A stretch of 64,000 nt of DNA, taken from assembly GCF_014200455.1 (NCBI RefSeq), contig NZ_JACHBW010000019.1, positions 62,001 to 126,000 on the forward strand, written 5' to 3'. Both the position numbers and the translations under genes were made by a program. The stretch comes from Paraburkholderia bannensis (GTDB taxonomy: Bacteria; Pseudomonadota; Gammaproteobacteria; Burkholderiales; Burkholderiaceae). The notes under the pieces are model-generated. The model searched no databases, was not told where the DNA came from, and worked only from the letters and a program-made list of their open reading frames with translations. Shown in pieces: positions 43,053-51,754 of this stretch (positions are counted from its first letter, which is position 1; each line of letters starts with the position of its first letter).

Positions 43053-43555
43053 GCGCCGCCCCGCTGAACGCCGTGCTGCTCGATCGCGCCTGGATCGCGG
43101 CGCATATTCCGCATAGCGGCGCGATGTGCCTGCTCGACGGCGTCGAAGCGTGGGACGACAGCCACATCCGCTGCACCGCGACCAGCCACTGCGACCCGCA
43201 CAATCCGCTGCGCGCGCGCGGGCGGCTGGGTTCGGCCTGCGGCATCGAATACGCCGCGCAGGCGATGGCCGTGCATGGCGCGCTGGTCGGCATCGACGGC
43301 CGCGAAAACCAGCGCCCGCGCGTGGGCTTTCTTGCCAGCGTGCGCGGCGTGCAAGCGCACGTCGCGCGGCTCGACACCTTCACCGCACCCCTCACCATCG
43401 AAGCCGAACGCCTGAACGGCGACGGCACCAGCGTGCTCTACGCCTTCACCGTGCGCTGCGGCGCGCAGACGCTGCTCTCGGGCCGCGCCGCCGTGATGCT
43501 CGACGCGTCGGGGCGGCTGCCCGGCGAGGGCAACGCGAAGGCCACGCCACCTTAA
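43049..43555 (+). CDS. 3-hydroxyacyl-ACP dehydratase (hotdog fold, ApeP-like)
   Basis: The 168-residue protein has the hotdog pattern AAHIPHSGAMCLLDGVEAWDDSHIRC, SACGIEYAAQAMAVHGAL (catalytic Glu helix) and GVQAHVARLDTF. It is a second dehydratase beside the domain fused to the ligase. GTG at 43049 overlaps the previous stop. In polyene synthesis each cycle stops after dehydration, so two dehydratases without an enoyl reductase fit a conjugated product. Confidence 0.87.
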   Translation: MSAAPLNAVLLDRAWIAAHIPHSGAMCLLDGVEAWDDSHIRCTATSHCDPHNPLRARGRLGSACGIEYAAQAMAVHGALVGIDGRENQRPRVGFLASVRGVQAHVARLDTFTAPLTIEAERLNGDGTSVLYAFTVRCGAQTLLSGRAAVMLDASGRLPGEGNAKATPP

Positions 43556-43568
43556 AGGGAGAACCCAT

Positions 43569-43877
43569 ATGAAAAATCGTTTGCACCATCCGCTTGCCCT
43601 GGCTGCGCTGCTGCTGGGTTTCGCCTTCGTCAGCCCGGCGGCGCATGCCGATCTGCATGAGGTCAAGGAGAACATCAAGCACGACTCGAAAGAGGCCGCC
43701 CATAAGACCGGCGAGGCCGCGCGCGACTTCGGCCACGCCACCGCGCATGCCGCCAGAACCGTAGGCCACGGCATCGCGCACGCGTCGCGCGAGGGCTGGG
43801 ACGCCACCAAACGCACGACCAAACGCGTGTTCCACAAGGACGGCGCCAGCGAACAATCGCACGGCGACGACGCGTAA
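43569..43877 (+). CDS. Small periplasmic protein at the end of the polyene operon
   Basis: The 102-residue protein has a signal peptide (HHPLALAALLLGFAFVSPAAHA) and a His/Lys/Glu-rich helical mature part made of repeating 11-residue-like units (HDSKEAAHKTGEAARDFGHATAHAARTVGHG...), resembling LEA-like or amphipathic helices. A clean GGGAGAA site precedes the ATG by 7 nt. It lies 13 bp after the dehydratase and is probably co-transcribed. No function is assigned; a role in chaperoning or binding the lipid product is only a guess. Confidence 0.7.
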   Translation: MKNRLHHPLALAALLLGFAFVSPAAHADLHEVKENIKHDSKEAAHKTGEAARDFGHATAHAARTVGHGIAHASREGWDATKRTTKRVFHKDGASEQSHGDDA

Positions 43878-44175
43878 TCTTTGAAACGGCGAGCCGAACC
43901 CGCCGCTTCTATCGCCCGGACTTTTCGAGGATCGGCTCGCTGAACCCGCCAAACCCGCGAATTAGCGGCTTTGCGGGCCTGAATCCCTCTGCCGAACGGC
44001 CAATTTGCCCGTCTCGCGCTCACAACAAGGCAAAATACGGGTTTTCGAGCCCGTGCCGGGCTCACATTTTTCCTGCCGGTTTGGCCCCCGCCCTTAGCAG
44101 ACGCCGCCCGAGGACGTATCATCCGGGCCTCGCTTGCCCGGGAGGACCGCGCGCGAGCCCACTGGAGTTGTTTTA

Positions 44176-44808
44176 ATGACCGAACCCAAGATTTCATTCG
44201 CAGGCCGCCTTTCGCTCGCCTTCGGATCGTTTTTCGCCATCCTCGGCAATGCCGAGCTGGCCGCCGGCGTGCGCCGCCTGCGCAACGGCGAGACGTTTGA
44301 TGCGCCTGTTTCCGCACCCGTCGCTGCGCCTGCCGCGCCTGCTGCGCCTGCCACGCCCGTTGTTACACCGGTCGCGCCCGCCCCGGCCGCCGCGCCGGTC
44401 GCGCCTGCCGCCAGCGCCATCGAGGAAGCCAGCCCGCAAGCGGCGCTGCAACTGCTCGGCCTGCTTCAGCGCAACGCGCGCTTCGTCGACTTCGTCGAAG
44501 AAGACATCGCAGGCTACGCCGATGCTGAGATTGGCGCGGCCGCGCGTCTGGTCCACGAAGGCTGCCGCGCGACGCTGCGCGAGCACTTCACGATCCGCCC
44601 GGTGCGCCCGGAAGCCGAAGGCAGCCGCGTGAGCATCCCCGAAGGCTTCGACGCCACCGCCATCCGCCTGACCGGCAATGTGGTCGGCGCGGCGCCCTTC
44701 AACGGCACGATCAGCCATCGCGGCTGGCGCGTCGAAGACGTCAAGCTGCCCAAGCTCGTCAAGTCGCATGACGCCAAGGTCCTCGCACCGGCTGAGGTGG
44801 AACTGTGA
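44176..44808 (+). CDS. DUF2760 domain protein, first gene of the Hsp70 operon
   Basis: The 210-residue protein has an N-terminal hydrophobic helix (RLSLAFGSFFAILGNAELAAGV), an Ala/Pro-rich linker (about residues 38-80: repeated APAAP/APVAP) and a conserved globular part (AALQLLGLLQRNARFVDFVEEDIAGYADAEIGAAARLVHEGCRATL...) typical of DUF2760. The last residues end VLAPAEVEL, and the TGA overlaps the GTG of the first Hsp70 gene. Its function is unknown; constant linkage to Hsp70 genes would suggest a client or adaptor. GGAG precedes the ATG. Confidence 0.88.
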   Translation: MTEPKISFAGRLSLAFGSFFAILGNAELAAGVRRLRNGETFDAPVSAPVAAPAAPAAPATPVVTPVAPAPAAAPVAPAASAIEEASPQAALQLLGLLQRNARFVDFVEEDIAGYADAEIGAAARLVHEGCRATLREHFTIRPVRPEAEGSRVSIPEGFDATAIRLTGNVVGAAPFNGTISHRGWRVEDVKLPKLVKSHDAKVLAPAEVEL

Positions 44809-46649
44809 GCGAAGCCCGTTATTCCATTGGCGTCGACCTCGGTACGACGCACTGCGCGCTATCCTGGGTCGATCTCGCCGGCAGTGACGGCGAAAAAGCC
44901 GTGCAAGGCGTGCTGCCCGTCACGCAACTGACGGCGCCCGGCGCGATCGAATCGCCCGAGCTGCTGCCCTCCTTCCTCTACCTGCCCAACGCGGGCGAGC
45001 TCACGCCCGGCGACCTGACGCTGCCGTGGACCGCCACGCGCGACTACGCCGTGGGCGAAATGGCGCGCAGCCGCGGCGCGGGCACCCCGATTCGCCTCGT
45101 CTCCAGCGCGAAGTCGTGGCTGTGCCACCCGGGCGTCGACCGCCGCGCGGCGATCCTGCCGAACGACGCGCCGCCCGAGGTGGCGCGCGTGTCGCCGCTC
45201 GAAGCCTCGATCCGCTACCTCACGCATCTGCGCGAAGCATGGGACGCGGCGCATCCGGACGCGCCGCTGCGCGACCAGGACGTCACCGTGACGATCCCGG
45301 CCTCGTTCGACCCGGCCGCGCGCGAGCTGACCGCCGAAGCCGCGCAGGCCGCCGGTTACACGCGTATGACGCTGCTTGAAGAACCGCAGGCCGCGCTCTA
45401 TAGCTGGATCCAGAAAAGCGGCGGCGGCTGGCGCAAGGACGTGAAGGTCGGCGACATCATCCTCGTGGTGGATGTGGGCGGCGGCACGACCGACCTTTCG
45501 CTGATCGCCGTGGTCGAGCGCGAAGGCAATCTCGAACTGCATCGCGTGGCCGTGGGCGAGCACATCCTGCTCGGCGGCGACAACATGGATCTGGCGCTCG
45601 CCCACGTGGTCGCGCGCAAGCTCGCGGCGCAAGGCACGCAAGCCGATCCGTGGCAGTTGCGCGCGCTCACCTACGCGTGCCGCTCGGCCAAGGAAACGCT
45701 GCTGACCGATCCGAACGTGGACACCGTGCCGCTGGTGGTGCCCAGCCGCGGTTCGAAGCTGATCGGCGGCTCGATCCGCACCGAGCTCACGCGCGCGGAA
45801 CTCACGCAGATCATCCTCGAAGGCTTCTTCCCGCAGGTGGACGCCGCCGCGCGTCCGGCCGTGCGCACCCGCGTCGGCCTCACGCAGCTCGGTCTGCCCT
45901 ACGCCCAGGATGCGGGCATCACGCGCCACCTCGCCGCGTTCCTCGGCCGCCAGGTCGCGGCGCTCGCGCAAGTCGAAGGCTTTGGCGCACCCGCCGAAGG
46001 CGCGAGCTTCCTGCATCCCACGGCCGTGCTGTTCAACGGCGGCGTGTTCAAGTCGGAACTGCTCGCGGCTCGCGTGCTGGACATCGTCAACGGCTGGCTG
46101 GCCGCCGAGGGCGCGCCCGCTGCACGTCTGCTGGGCGGCGCGGACCTCGACCTCGCGGTTGCACGCGGCGCGGCCTATTACGGCTACGTGAAGCAAGGCA
46201 AGGGCGTGCGTATTCGTGGCGGCACGGCGCGCGCGTACTACGTGGCGGTCGAATCGGCCATGCCCGCGGTGCCGGGCCTGGAGCCGCCGGTGTCGGCGCT
46301 GTGCGTCGCGCCGTTCGGCATGGAAGAAGGCACGGACGCGCCGCTGCCCGCACAGGAATTCGGCCTCGTGGTTGGCGAGCCGGTGCACTTCCGCTTCTTT
46401 GGTTCGTCGGTGCGCCGTCAGGATCAGGTCGGCACGATGCTCGACTACTGGTCGGCGGAGGAATTGCAGGAGCTCGAAGAGATCCAGGCCACGCTGCCAA
46501 CCGCTGGCCGAACGCCCGGCGAAATCGTGCCGGTCAAGCTGCATGCGCGCGTGACCGAAGCGGGCACGCTGGAACTCGAAGCCGTGCCGTCCGGCAGCGA
46601 AGAGCGCTGGAAGGTCGAGTTCGACGTGCGCGGCGGCGTGAGCGCCTGA
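44805..46649 (+). CDS. Hsp70 (DnaK-like) family protein, first copy
   Basis: The 614-residue protein has the actin/Hsp70 ATPase fold: IGVDLGTTHCALSW (phosphate 1), VVDVGGGTTDLSLIAV (phosphate 2) and HILLGGDNMDLALAH. The substrate-binding half is shortened and divergent (from about residue 470: ALCVAPFGMEEGTDAPLPAQEFGLVVGEPVHFRFFGSS). It starts at GTG overlapping the DUF2760 stop, so the pair are translationally coupled. No J-protein or GrpE gene is nearby. Distinct from housekeeping DnaK, it resembles YegD/HscC-like side branches. Client unknown. Confidence 0.9.
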   Translation: MSEARYSIGVDLGTTHCALSWVDLAGSDGEKAVQGVLPVTQLTAPGAIESPELLPSFLYLPNAGELTPGDLTLPWTATRDYAVGEMARSRGAGTPIRLVSSAKSWLCHPGVDRRAAILPNDAPPEVARVSPLEASIRYLTHLREAWDAAHPDAPLRDQDVTVTIPASFDPAARELTAEAAQAAGYTRMTLLEEPQAALYSWIQKSGGGWRKDVKVGDIILVVDVGGGTTDLSLIAVVEREGNLELHRVAVGEHILLGGDNMDLALAHVVARKLAAQGTQADPWQLRALTYACRSAKETLLTDPNVDTVPLVVPSRGSKLIGGSIRTELTRAELTQIILEGFFPQVDAAARPAVRTRVGLTQLGLPYAQDAGITRHLAAFLGRQVAALAQVEGFGAPAEGASFLHPTAVLFNGGVFKSELLAARVLDIVNGWLAAEGAPAARLLGGADLDLAVARGAAYYGYVKQGKGVRIRGGTARAYYVAVESAMPAVPGLEPPVSALCVAPFGMEEGTDAPLPAQEFGLVVGEPVHFRFFGSSVRRQDQVGTMLDYWSAEELQELEEIQATLPTAGRTPGEIVPVKLHARVTEAGTLELEAVPSGSEERWKVEFDVRGGVSA

Positions 46650-46680
46650 CGCGCTTTACACCCATCGGGCGCATTCACCC

Positions 46681-46732
46681 GGGCGCCGCCCAGGCCTCGC
46701 CTCGCCACAACGGCGAGGCTTGGGCGGTGCCC
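46681..46732 (+). other. Long hairpin between the two Hsp70 genes
   Basis: A 21-bp stem (46681-46701 with 46712-46732; two G.U pairs) closes a 10-nt loop between the two hsp70 genes. No T-run follows, so it does not look like a terminator. It may set relative expression by mRNA processing or protection, or mask ribosome access to the second gene 35 bp on. Confidence 0.7.
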
Positions 46733-46766
46733 GTCTCATTGCCAAGCGAGTCAGCATTTGAGCGCG

Positions 46767-49610
46767 ATGAAGCCATACGTCGTCGGCATCGACCTGGGGA
46801 CGAGCAATACGGTCGTGGCCTACGCCGAAGCGGGCGGCGACGAAATCCGCGTATTCGATATCGAGCAGCTCACCGCGCCCGGCGAAGTGGGGGCGCAGCC
46901 GCTGCTGCCGTCGGCGCGCTATCACCCTGGCGCTGGCGAATTACCTGCAAGCGCGCTGCAACTGCCGTGGCCCGCATCGCCAGAAGCTGACGCCGATCAA
47001 GCCGTCGTAGTCGGCCGTCTGGCGCGCACGCTTGGCGCGCAGGTGCCGGGGCGTCTGGTCGCCAGCGCCAAAAGCTGGCTCTCGCACGCCAGCGTGGACC
47101 GGCTCGCGCCGATCCTGCCCTGGGGCGCGCCCGACGACGTCGGCAAGGTTTCGCCGGTGGACGCCAGCGCGAGCTATCTCGCGCACGTTCGCGCGGCGTG
47201 GAACCACCGCTTTCCCAATGCGCCTCTCGAACAGCAGGACGTGGTGCTCACGGTGCCGGCCTCGTTCGACGACGGTGCGCGCGCACTCACGCTCGAAGCC
47301 GCGCGCCGCGCGCAACTGCCCGAACTGCGCCTGCTCGAAGAACCGCAGGCCGCGTTCTACGACTGGCTGTTTCATCATCGCGATTCGCTGCAGGCCGAAC
47401 TCGCGCGCACGCGCCTCGTGCTCGTGTGCGACGTGGGCGGCGGCACGACCGACCTCACGCTCATTCAGGTGCAGGTCGATGAAAACGGCGAGCCGCGCCT
47501 GACGCGCGTCGGCGTGGGCAACCACCTGATGCTCGGCGGCGACAATATGGACCTCGCGCTCGCGCATCTGGCGGAAAGCCGTCTGGCGGGCACGCAAGCT
47601 CAGGCAGGCAGACTCTCCGCTGCCAGTCTTTCGCAACTGGTCGAGCGTTGCCGGGTCGCGAAGGAACAACTGCTCGACGCGCAGGCGCCCGAATCAGTGG
47701 GCGTGACGCTGCTGGGCGCGGGCTCGAAGCTCATTGGCGGCGCGCGCAGCACGCAACTCACGCGCGAGGAAGCGTCGCGCATCGTCGTGGACGGTTTCTT
47801 CCCGGCGGGCGACGCCAGCGATCTGCCGCGCCGCGCGCGCGCGGGTATCGTCGAATTCGGTCTGCCTTATGCCGCCGATCCGGCCATCACGCGCCATATC
47901 GCGGCCTTCCTGCAACGCTTCGCGGCGCAGTCGCGCGAAGCGCTTGGCTTGCCCGCAAGCGACGCCGCGCCAGCGTCAAACGCGCTGCCCGTGCCCGATA
48001 CGCTGCTGCTCAACGGCGGCGTGTTCAAAGCGCCCGCGTTGTCCACGCGCCTGCGCGACACGCTGGGCGCGTGGCGCGACGCGCCGCTCACGGTGCTGCA
48101 AAACGATCACCCCGATGTGGCCGTCGCGCGCGGTGCGGTCGCTTTTGCGCTTGCGCGCAAGGGCCGCGCGCCGCGTATCGGCGGCGGCTCGCCGCGCAGC
48201 TATTTCCTCGTGCTTGATGAAGGCGAAAACGCCGGCGGCGAGACTGCGCAACGCGGCATCTGCCTGCTGCCGCGCGGCACCGAGGAAAGTCACGAAGTGC
48301 GGCTGGACGATCGCACCTTCGCGCTGCGTCTGGGCCATCCCGTGCAATTCCATCTGGTCTCGACCGCGGCGGAAACGCGCTGGAACGCCGGGGAAATCGC
48401 CGATCTGTCGAACACGCAGGGGGGCGCGCATGCAGTCGCGCAGGCAACTGATTTCGTGCGCCTGCCGCCGCTCGCCACCGTGGTCGCGGCGGAAAAAGGC
48501 GGCCGCGAGCGCCCCGTCAAACTCAGCGCGCAACTGACCGAAGTCGGCACGCTGGAAGTGCGCTGCATCGCCACCGACGATCCCGCGCAGCAATGGCTGC
48601 TCGAATTCCAGTTGCGCCGCGATGAACACGCGCGCCCAGACGCCGGTGCGCGCGTGCGCCATCCCGCGCTCGACGAAGCTATCGCGCTGATCGAGCGCGT
48701 GTTCGGCGCCAAGTCCGCCAAGGTCGATCCCAAGGAAGTGAAGCGTCTGCGCGCGCAGCTCGAACACACGCTCGGGCCGCGTCAGAACTGGGATAGTCCG
48801 CTGCTGCGCGAACTGTTCGGCGCGCTCTGGGATCGTGCGGGACGTCGACGCCGCTCCGCCGATCACGAGCGTCTGTGGCTCAACCTCGCGGGTTATTGCG
48901 TGCGGCCGGGCTTCGGCTATCCGCTCGACGAATGGCGCGTCGAGCAGTTGTGGACGCTGTTCGACGACGGTATCCAGCATGTCAACGACAGCCAGGTCTG
49001 GTCGGAATGGTGGACGCTCTGGCGGCGCGCGGCGGGCGGCCTGAACGCCGAAGCGCAGGAGCAGGTGCTCGAAGCGATGCGCTGGCTCGAAGAAGCGGCC
49101 AGCGCGAAACATCACAAGCTGCCGTTCGATCCTGCGAAGCTCGGCAACGCGGATATGACGCGGCTCTACGCGTCGCTGGAGCAGATCGATGCGGCGCAGA
49201 AGGTCGAGATCGGCGCGCGCCTGCTGGAGCGCCTGCAGAAGTCTGCGGAGAATCCCCAGAGCTGGTGGGCGCTCGGGCGTATCGGCGCGCGTCTGCCTTT
49301 TTACGGCAGCGCGCATGGCGTCGTGCCGCCCGAGGTGGCGGGGCAATGGCTCGACGCGATACTCGCGCTCGACTGGAAGAAGGTCGAACCCGCGATGTTC
49401 GCCGCCGCGCAGATTGCACGGATGACGGGCGACCGTTCGCGCGATATCGCACCCGAGCTGCGGGAAACGGTGCTCAAGCGGCTGGAAAGCGCGAACGCGC
49501 CACACACGTGGATCGAAATGGTGCGCGAGGTAGTCGAGCTGGATAACGCCGACACAGGACGCGTGTTTGGTGAAGCCTTGCCAGCCGGGCTGAAGTTGAT
49601 GGGATCGTAG
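46767..49610 (+). CDS. Hsp70 family protein, long second copy with C-terminal extension (DUF3731-like)
   Basis: The ~947-residue protein starts with an Hsp70 ATPase domain (VGIDLGTSNTVVAYAEAGG, LVCDVGGGTTDLTLIQV, HLMLGGDNMDLALAH) followed by a divergent beta part and an alpha-helical extension of about 300 residues (from ~640: IALIERVFGAKSAKVDPKEVKRLRAQLEHTLGPRQNWDSPLLRELFGALWD...). The extension looks like the DUF3731 region found only in this Hsp70 type. ATG 46767 is chosen; TTG 46758 is open too. It belongs with DUF2760 and the first Hsp70, behind the hairpin at 46681. It ends the operon. Confidence 0.9.
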   Translation: MKPYVVGIDLGTSNTVVAYAEAGGDEIRVFDIEQLTAPGEVGAQPLLPSARYHPGAGELPASALQLPWPASPEADADQAVVVGRLARTLGAQVPGRLVASAKSWLSHASVDRLAPILPWGAPDDVGKVSPVDASASYLAHVRAAWNHRFPNAPLEQQDVVLTVPASFDDGARALTLEAARRAQLPELRLLEEPQAAFYDWLFHHRDSLQAELARTRLVLVCDVGGGTTDLTLIQVQVDENGEPRLTRVGVGNHLMLGGDNMDLALAHLAESRLAGTQAQAGRLSAASLSQLVERCRVAKEQLLDAQAPESVGVTLLGAGSKLIGGARSTQLTREEASRIVVDGFFPAGDASDLPRRARAGIVEFGLPYAADPAITRHIAAFLQRFAAQSREALGLPASDAAPASNALPVPDTLLLNGGVFKAPALSTRLRDTLGAWRDAPLTVLQNDHPDVAVARGAVAFALARKGRAPRIGGGSPRSYFLVLDEGENAGGETAQRGICLLPRGTEESHEVRLDDRTFALRLGHPVQFHLVSTAAETRWNAGEIADLSNTQGGAHAVAQATDFVRLPPLATVVAAEKGGRERPVKLSAQLTEVGTLEVRCIATDDPAQQWLLEFQLRRDEHARPDAGARVRHPALDEAIALIERVFGAKSAKVDPKEVKRLRAQLEHTLGPRQNWDSPLLRELFGALWDRAGRRRRSADHERLWLNLAGYCVRPGFGYPLDEWRVEQLWTLFDDGIQHVNDSQVWSEWWTLWRRAAGGLNAEAQEQVLEAMRWLEEAASAKHHKLPFDPAKLGNADMTRLYASLEQIDAAQKVEIGARLLERLQKSAENPQSWWALGRIGARLPFYGSAHGVVPPEVAGQWLDAILALDWKKVEPAMFAAAQIARMTGDRSRDIAPELRETVLKRLESANAPHTWIEMVREVVELDNADTGRVFGEALPAGLKLMGS

Positions 49611-49682
49611 CGGTCGATCAGCACAACGCGCTGCGGTTCCCGCAAACCGGAGCGCGTCATACATCGGTTCAGTGATCGAGCC

Positions 49683-51107
49683 TCAGTTTCCAGCCTGAAC
49701 TTCCACTGCTCGCGCCGATTGCACCCCCGGCACGACCGGCACCGCCGCCGGTTGCGCCATTAGCCCCTCCTGCGGCAGCGCCCATTCCAGCCAGCGCGCG
49801 CGATGCGCGACCACCAGCCCGAACGCCACCGCCGCCAGGCCGCCGAACGTCGCAAAACCCATCTGATAACTGCCCGTGCTTTCCTTGGCAATCCCCATGA
49901 TCACCGGCAGATAGAAGCCGCCGATGCCGCCCGCCGCGCCCACGATGCCCGACATCAGGCCCGTGCGTCCCTGCCAGCGGCGCGGCACGAGCTGAAACGT
50001 CGCTCCATTGCCCAGACCGAAGCACACATAGGTCAGCGCCAGCAGCGCGATCCCGGCTGCGAACGGCGGCATCCAGGCGGCGAATGCGAAGTCGCACAGC
50101 GAGATCGCCGCGAGCAGCAGCACCAGCGCACGCACGCCAGAAATACGATCGGCAATCAAACCGCCCACCGGACGCACCATCGCCCCCGTGAGCGCGAGCA
50201 GCGACATGATCACGCCCGCTTCGAGCTTCGGCACTTGATAGAGCGACACCAGCAGCGTCGTCACATACGAGGACATGCCGACAAAGCCTCCAAACGTGAT
50301 GCTGTAGACGAGCATCACCACCCACGTATCGCCTTCGGCCAGCACGCCGCGATAGTGACGCGGCAGCACCGCGATCGCCAGCAGCGCGCCCATTACCGGC
50401 AGCAGCAGCACGCCGGTCTTGCCCGCACCGAACACGCCTGCATGCACGGCCAGCACCAGCGCGAGCAATCCTGCCAGCGTGATGAAAAACGCGCGCAATG
50501 CCTTCGGCGCGCTGCCCGACTTCTGGCCAAGGTCGCGTGCCCAGAAGCACACGGCCAGCGCCGCGATGCCGAGCAGCGGCAGCGCCGCGCCGGTCGCATG
50601 CGCCCAGCCAATGTTATTGGCCAGACCCGGAAACAGGAAGCCGTCGAGCACCGCGCCGATATTGCCGGCCGCGGCCAGCCCCAGCACCAGGCCCTGCACC
50701 TTCGGCGGATAGTTGCTGCCCGCCATCGGCAAGGCCACGGCGAAGCTTGCGCCGCCTACGCCCAGCAACACGCCCAGCACCAGCAGCAGCGTGTACGACG
50801 GCGCGCCCGGCATCAGCAGCAGCACCACGGCGGGAATCGACGAAAGCGCGATGCCCATCAGCGCGACCTTGCGGCCGTCGCAGGCCTGATAGAGATTGCC
50901 GAGCGTCACGCGCAGAATGGCCGCGCCCAGCACTGGCACAGCCACCAGCAGGCCGAGTTCGGCCGGCGACATGTGGATGTCCTTCTGGATGAAGGGCGCA
51001 AGCGGGCCGAACATCACCCAGACCGTGAAGCCGGTGTCGAAATACAGGAAACACGCCAGCAGCGCGCGCCAGTTGCCGCTCTTCAGCGAACTCAAAAGGT
51101 CTTTCAC
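49683..51107 (-). CDS. Nitrate/nitrite MFS permease of the NNP (NarK/NasA) family
   Basis: The ~474-residue, 12-helix permease has both nitrate-signature-like regions: GVGGASFAVALPMAGSNYPPKVQGLVLG and GIVGAAGGIGGFYLPVIMG, plus an N-terminal FLYFDTGFTVWVMFGPLAPFI. It should import nitrate for the reductase encoded at 21917-26056. GTG at 51105-51107 is chosen because GGGGAG lies 6 nt upstream; a frame extension upstream runs through the leader terminator and is not translated. The leader (51242-51406) carries attenuator elements shared with nirB. Confidence 0.93.
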   Translation of the reverse strand: MKDLLSSLKSGNWRALLACFLYFDTGFTVWVMFGPLAPFIQKDIHMSPAELGLLVAVPVLGAAILRVTLGNLYQACDGRKVALMGIALSSIPAVVLLLMPGAPSYTLLLVLGVLLGVGGASFAVALPMAGSNYPPKVQGLVLGLAAAGNIGAVLDGFLFPGLANNIGWAHATGAALPLLGIAALAVCFWARDLGQKSGSAPKALRAFFITLAGLLALVLAVHAGVFGAGKTGVLLLPVMGALLAIAVLPRHYRGVLAEGDTWVVMLVYSITFGGFVGMSSYVTTLLVSLYQVPKLEAGVIMSLLALTGAMVRPVGGLIADRISGVRALVLLLAAISLCDFAFAAWMPPFAAGIALLALTYVCFGLGNGATFQLVPRRWQGRTGLMSGIVGAAGGIGGFYLPVIMGIAKESTGSYQMGFATFGGLAAVAFGLVVAHRARWLEWALPQEGLMAQPAAVPVVPGVQSARAVEVQAGN

Positions 51108-51241
51108 GAGGCACTCCCCAGGTAATGGAATCGGATGTGCGATCGACGCTTCGGCACATCTCATCCGTTTAACTTCGCACTCCGATTTATTCGGCGAACC
51201 TTGCTTCGGACCGGCCTGCTTCGCGTCTGCGCGCTGCAAAC

Positions 51242-51301
51242 AAAAAAGCGTCCCGAAACGCGTCCGCATGGGAACTCCATGGGAATCACGCTTCGGGACG
51301 C
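51242..51301 (-). terminator. Leader terminator (attenuator) of the nitrate permease
   Basis: On the transcript, GCGTCCCGAA pairs with TTCGGGACGC, enclosing a second CCATGG-type stem, and TTTTTT follows at once. It lies about 135 bp upstream of the permease start and must be bypassed for expression. The sequence just before it, CAACGGCGTCCC, is shared with the nirB and cobA leaders. Confidence 0.85.
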
Positions 51302-51386
51302 CGTTGCCCCGCGCTGCTGGCTGCTGCTAATTGCAATCTGCCAGATCCGATCGTCGCGCTTGTCTGGCGCGGCGATGTCAATTCGT

Positions 51387-51406
51387 CGAGACCATCATTG
51401 GCCTCG
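51387..51406 (-). promoter_or_regulatory. ANTAR-type hexaloop hairpin in the nitrate permease leader
   Basis: On the transcript, CGAGGCC-AATGAT-GGTCTCG forms a 7-bp stem (one G.U) with a hexaloop having A1 and G4. Same loop rule as in the nirB and cobA leaders, about 85 nt before the terminator. Confidence 0.55.
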
Positions 51407-51754
51407 CTACTTCACTAAGCAATAGGTATGCCATTCATCGTGCACGGGGGTGGCTGTGGTCGCAAACCCTTGAAAACAGGGCTTGCGTGCGCGATTGCGC
51501 AACCGGGCGCACAAAAACAAGGGGCGCATGCGCCCCACCATTCGTGTGCGGCTCGTGTCAGCGTCTGGTGCACCGCAGCGATTAACGCACCAGACGCGAG
51601 CACCGGACACGGGCGCGATCAGAAGCGGTGCTACAGCCCCACGCCCACCACGGCAATCGCATCGAGACCGGACGCATCGCCGGGCTCGATGCCGAACTGA
51701 TCCTGCCGCGCGACGATTGATCGACCGTCGCGCAAAGCGGCCTTAAAACCCGCC
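51407..51754. other. Intergenic region behind the nitrate permease; possible gene fragment at its end
   Basis: It should contain the nitrate permease promoter near 51407-51480. A palindromic hairpin lies at 51521-51536. A short plus-strand frame ending at 51720 with RIETGRIAGLDAELILPRDD reads like a protein C-terminus without its gene, possibly a relic. No other gene is supported. Confidence 0.35.
51511..51536 (-). terminator. Intrinsic terminator after the TonB receptor gene
   Basis: GGGGCGCATGCGCCCC is a perfect 16-bp palindrome; read on the minus strand it is followed by TTGTTTTTGTG, a T-rich tail. It lies 219 bp beyond the receptor stop codon, the next minus-strand gene end. Confidence 0.55.

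Noticed and set aside
51428..51746. Overlapping short frames upstream of the TonB receptor gene
   Set aside because: They cross a palindromic terminator and show no protein-like pattern except the possible C-terminal relic reported separately.
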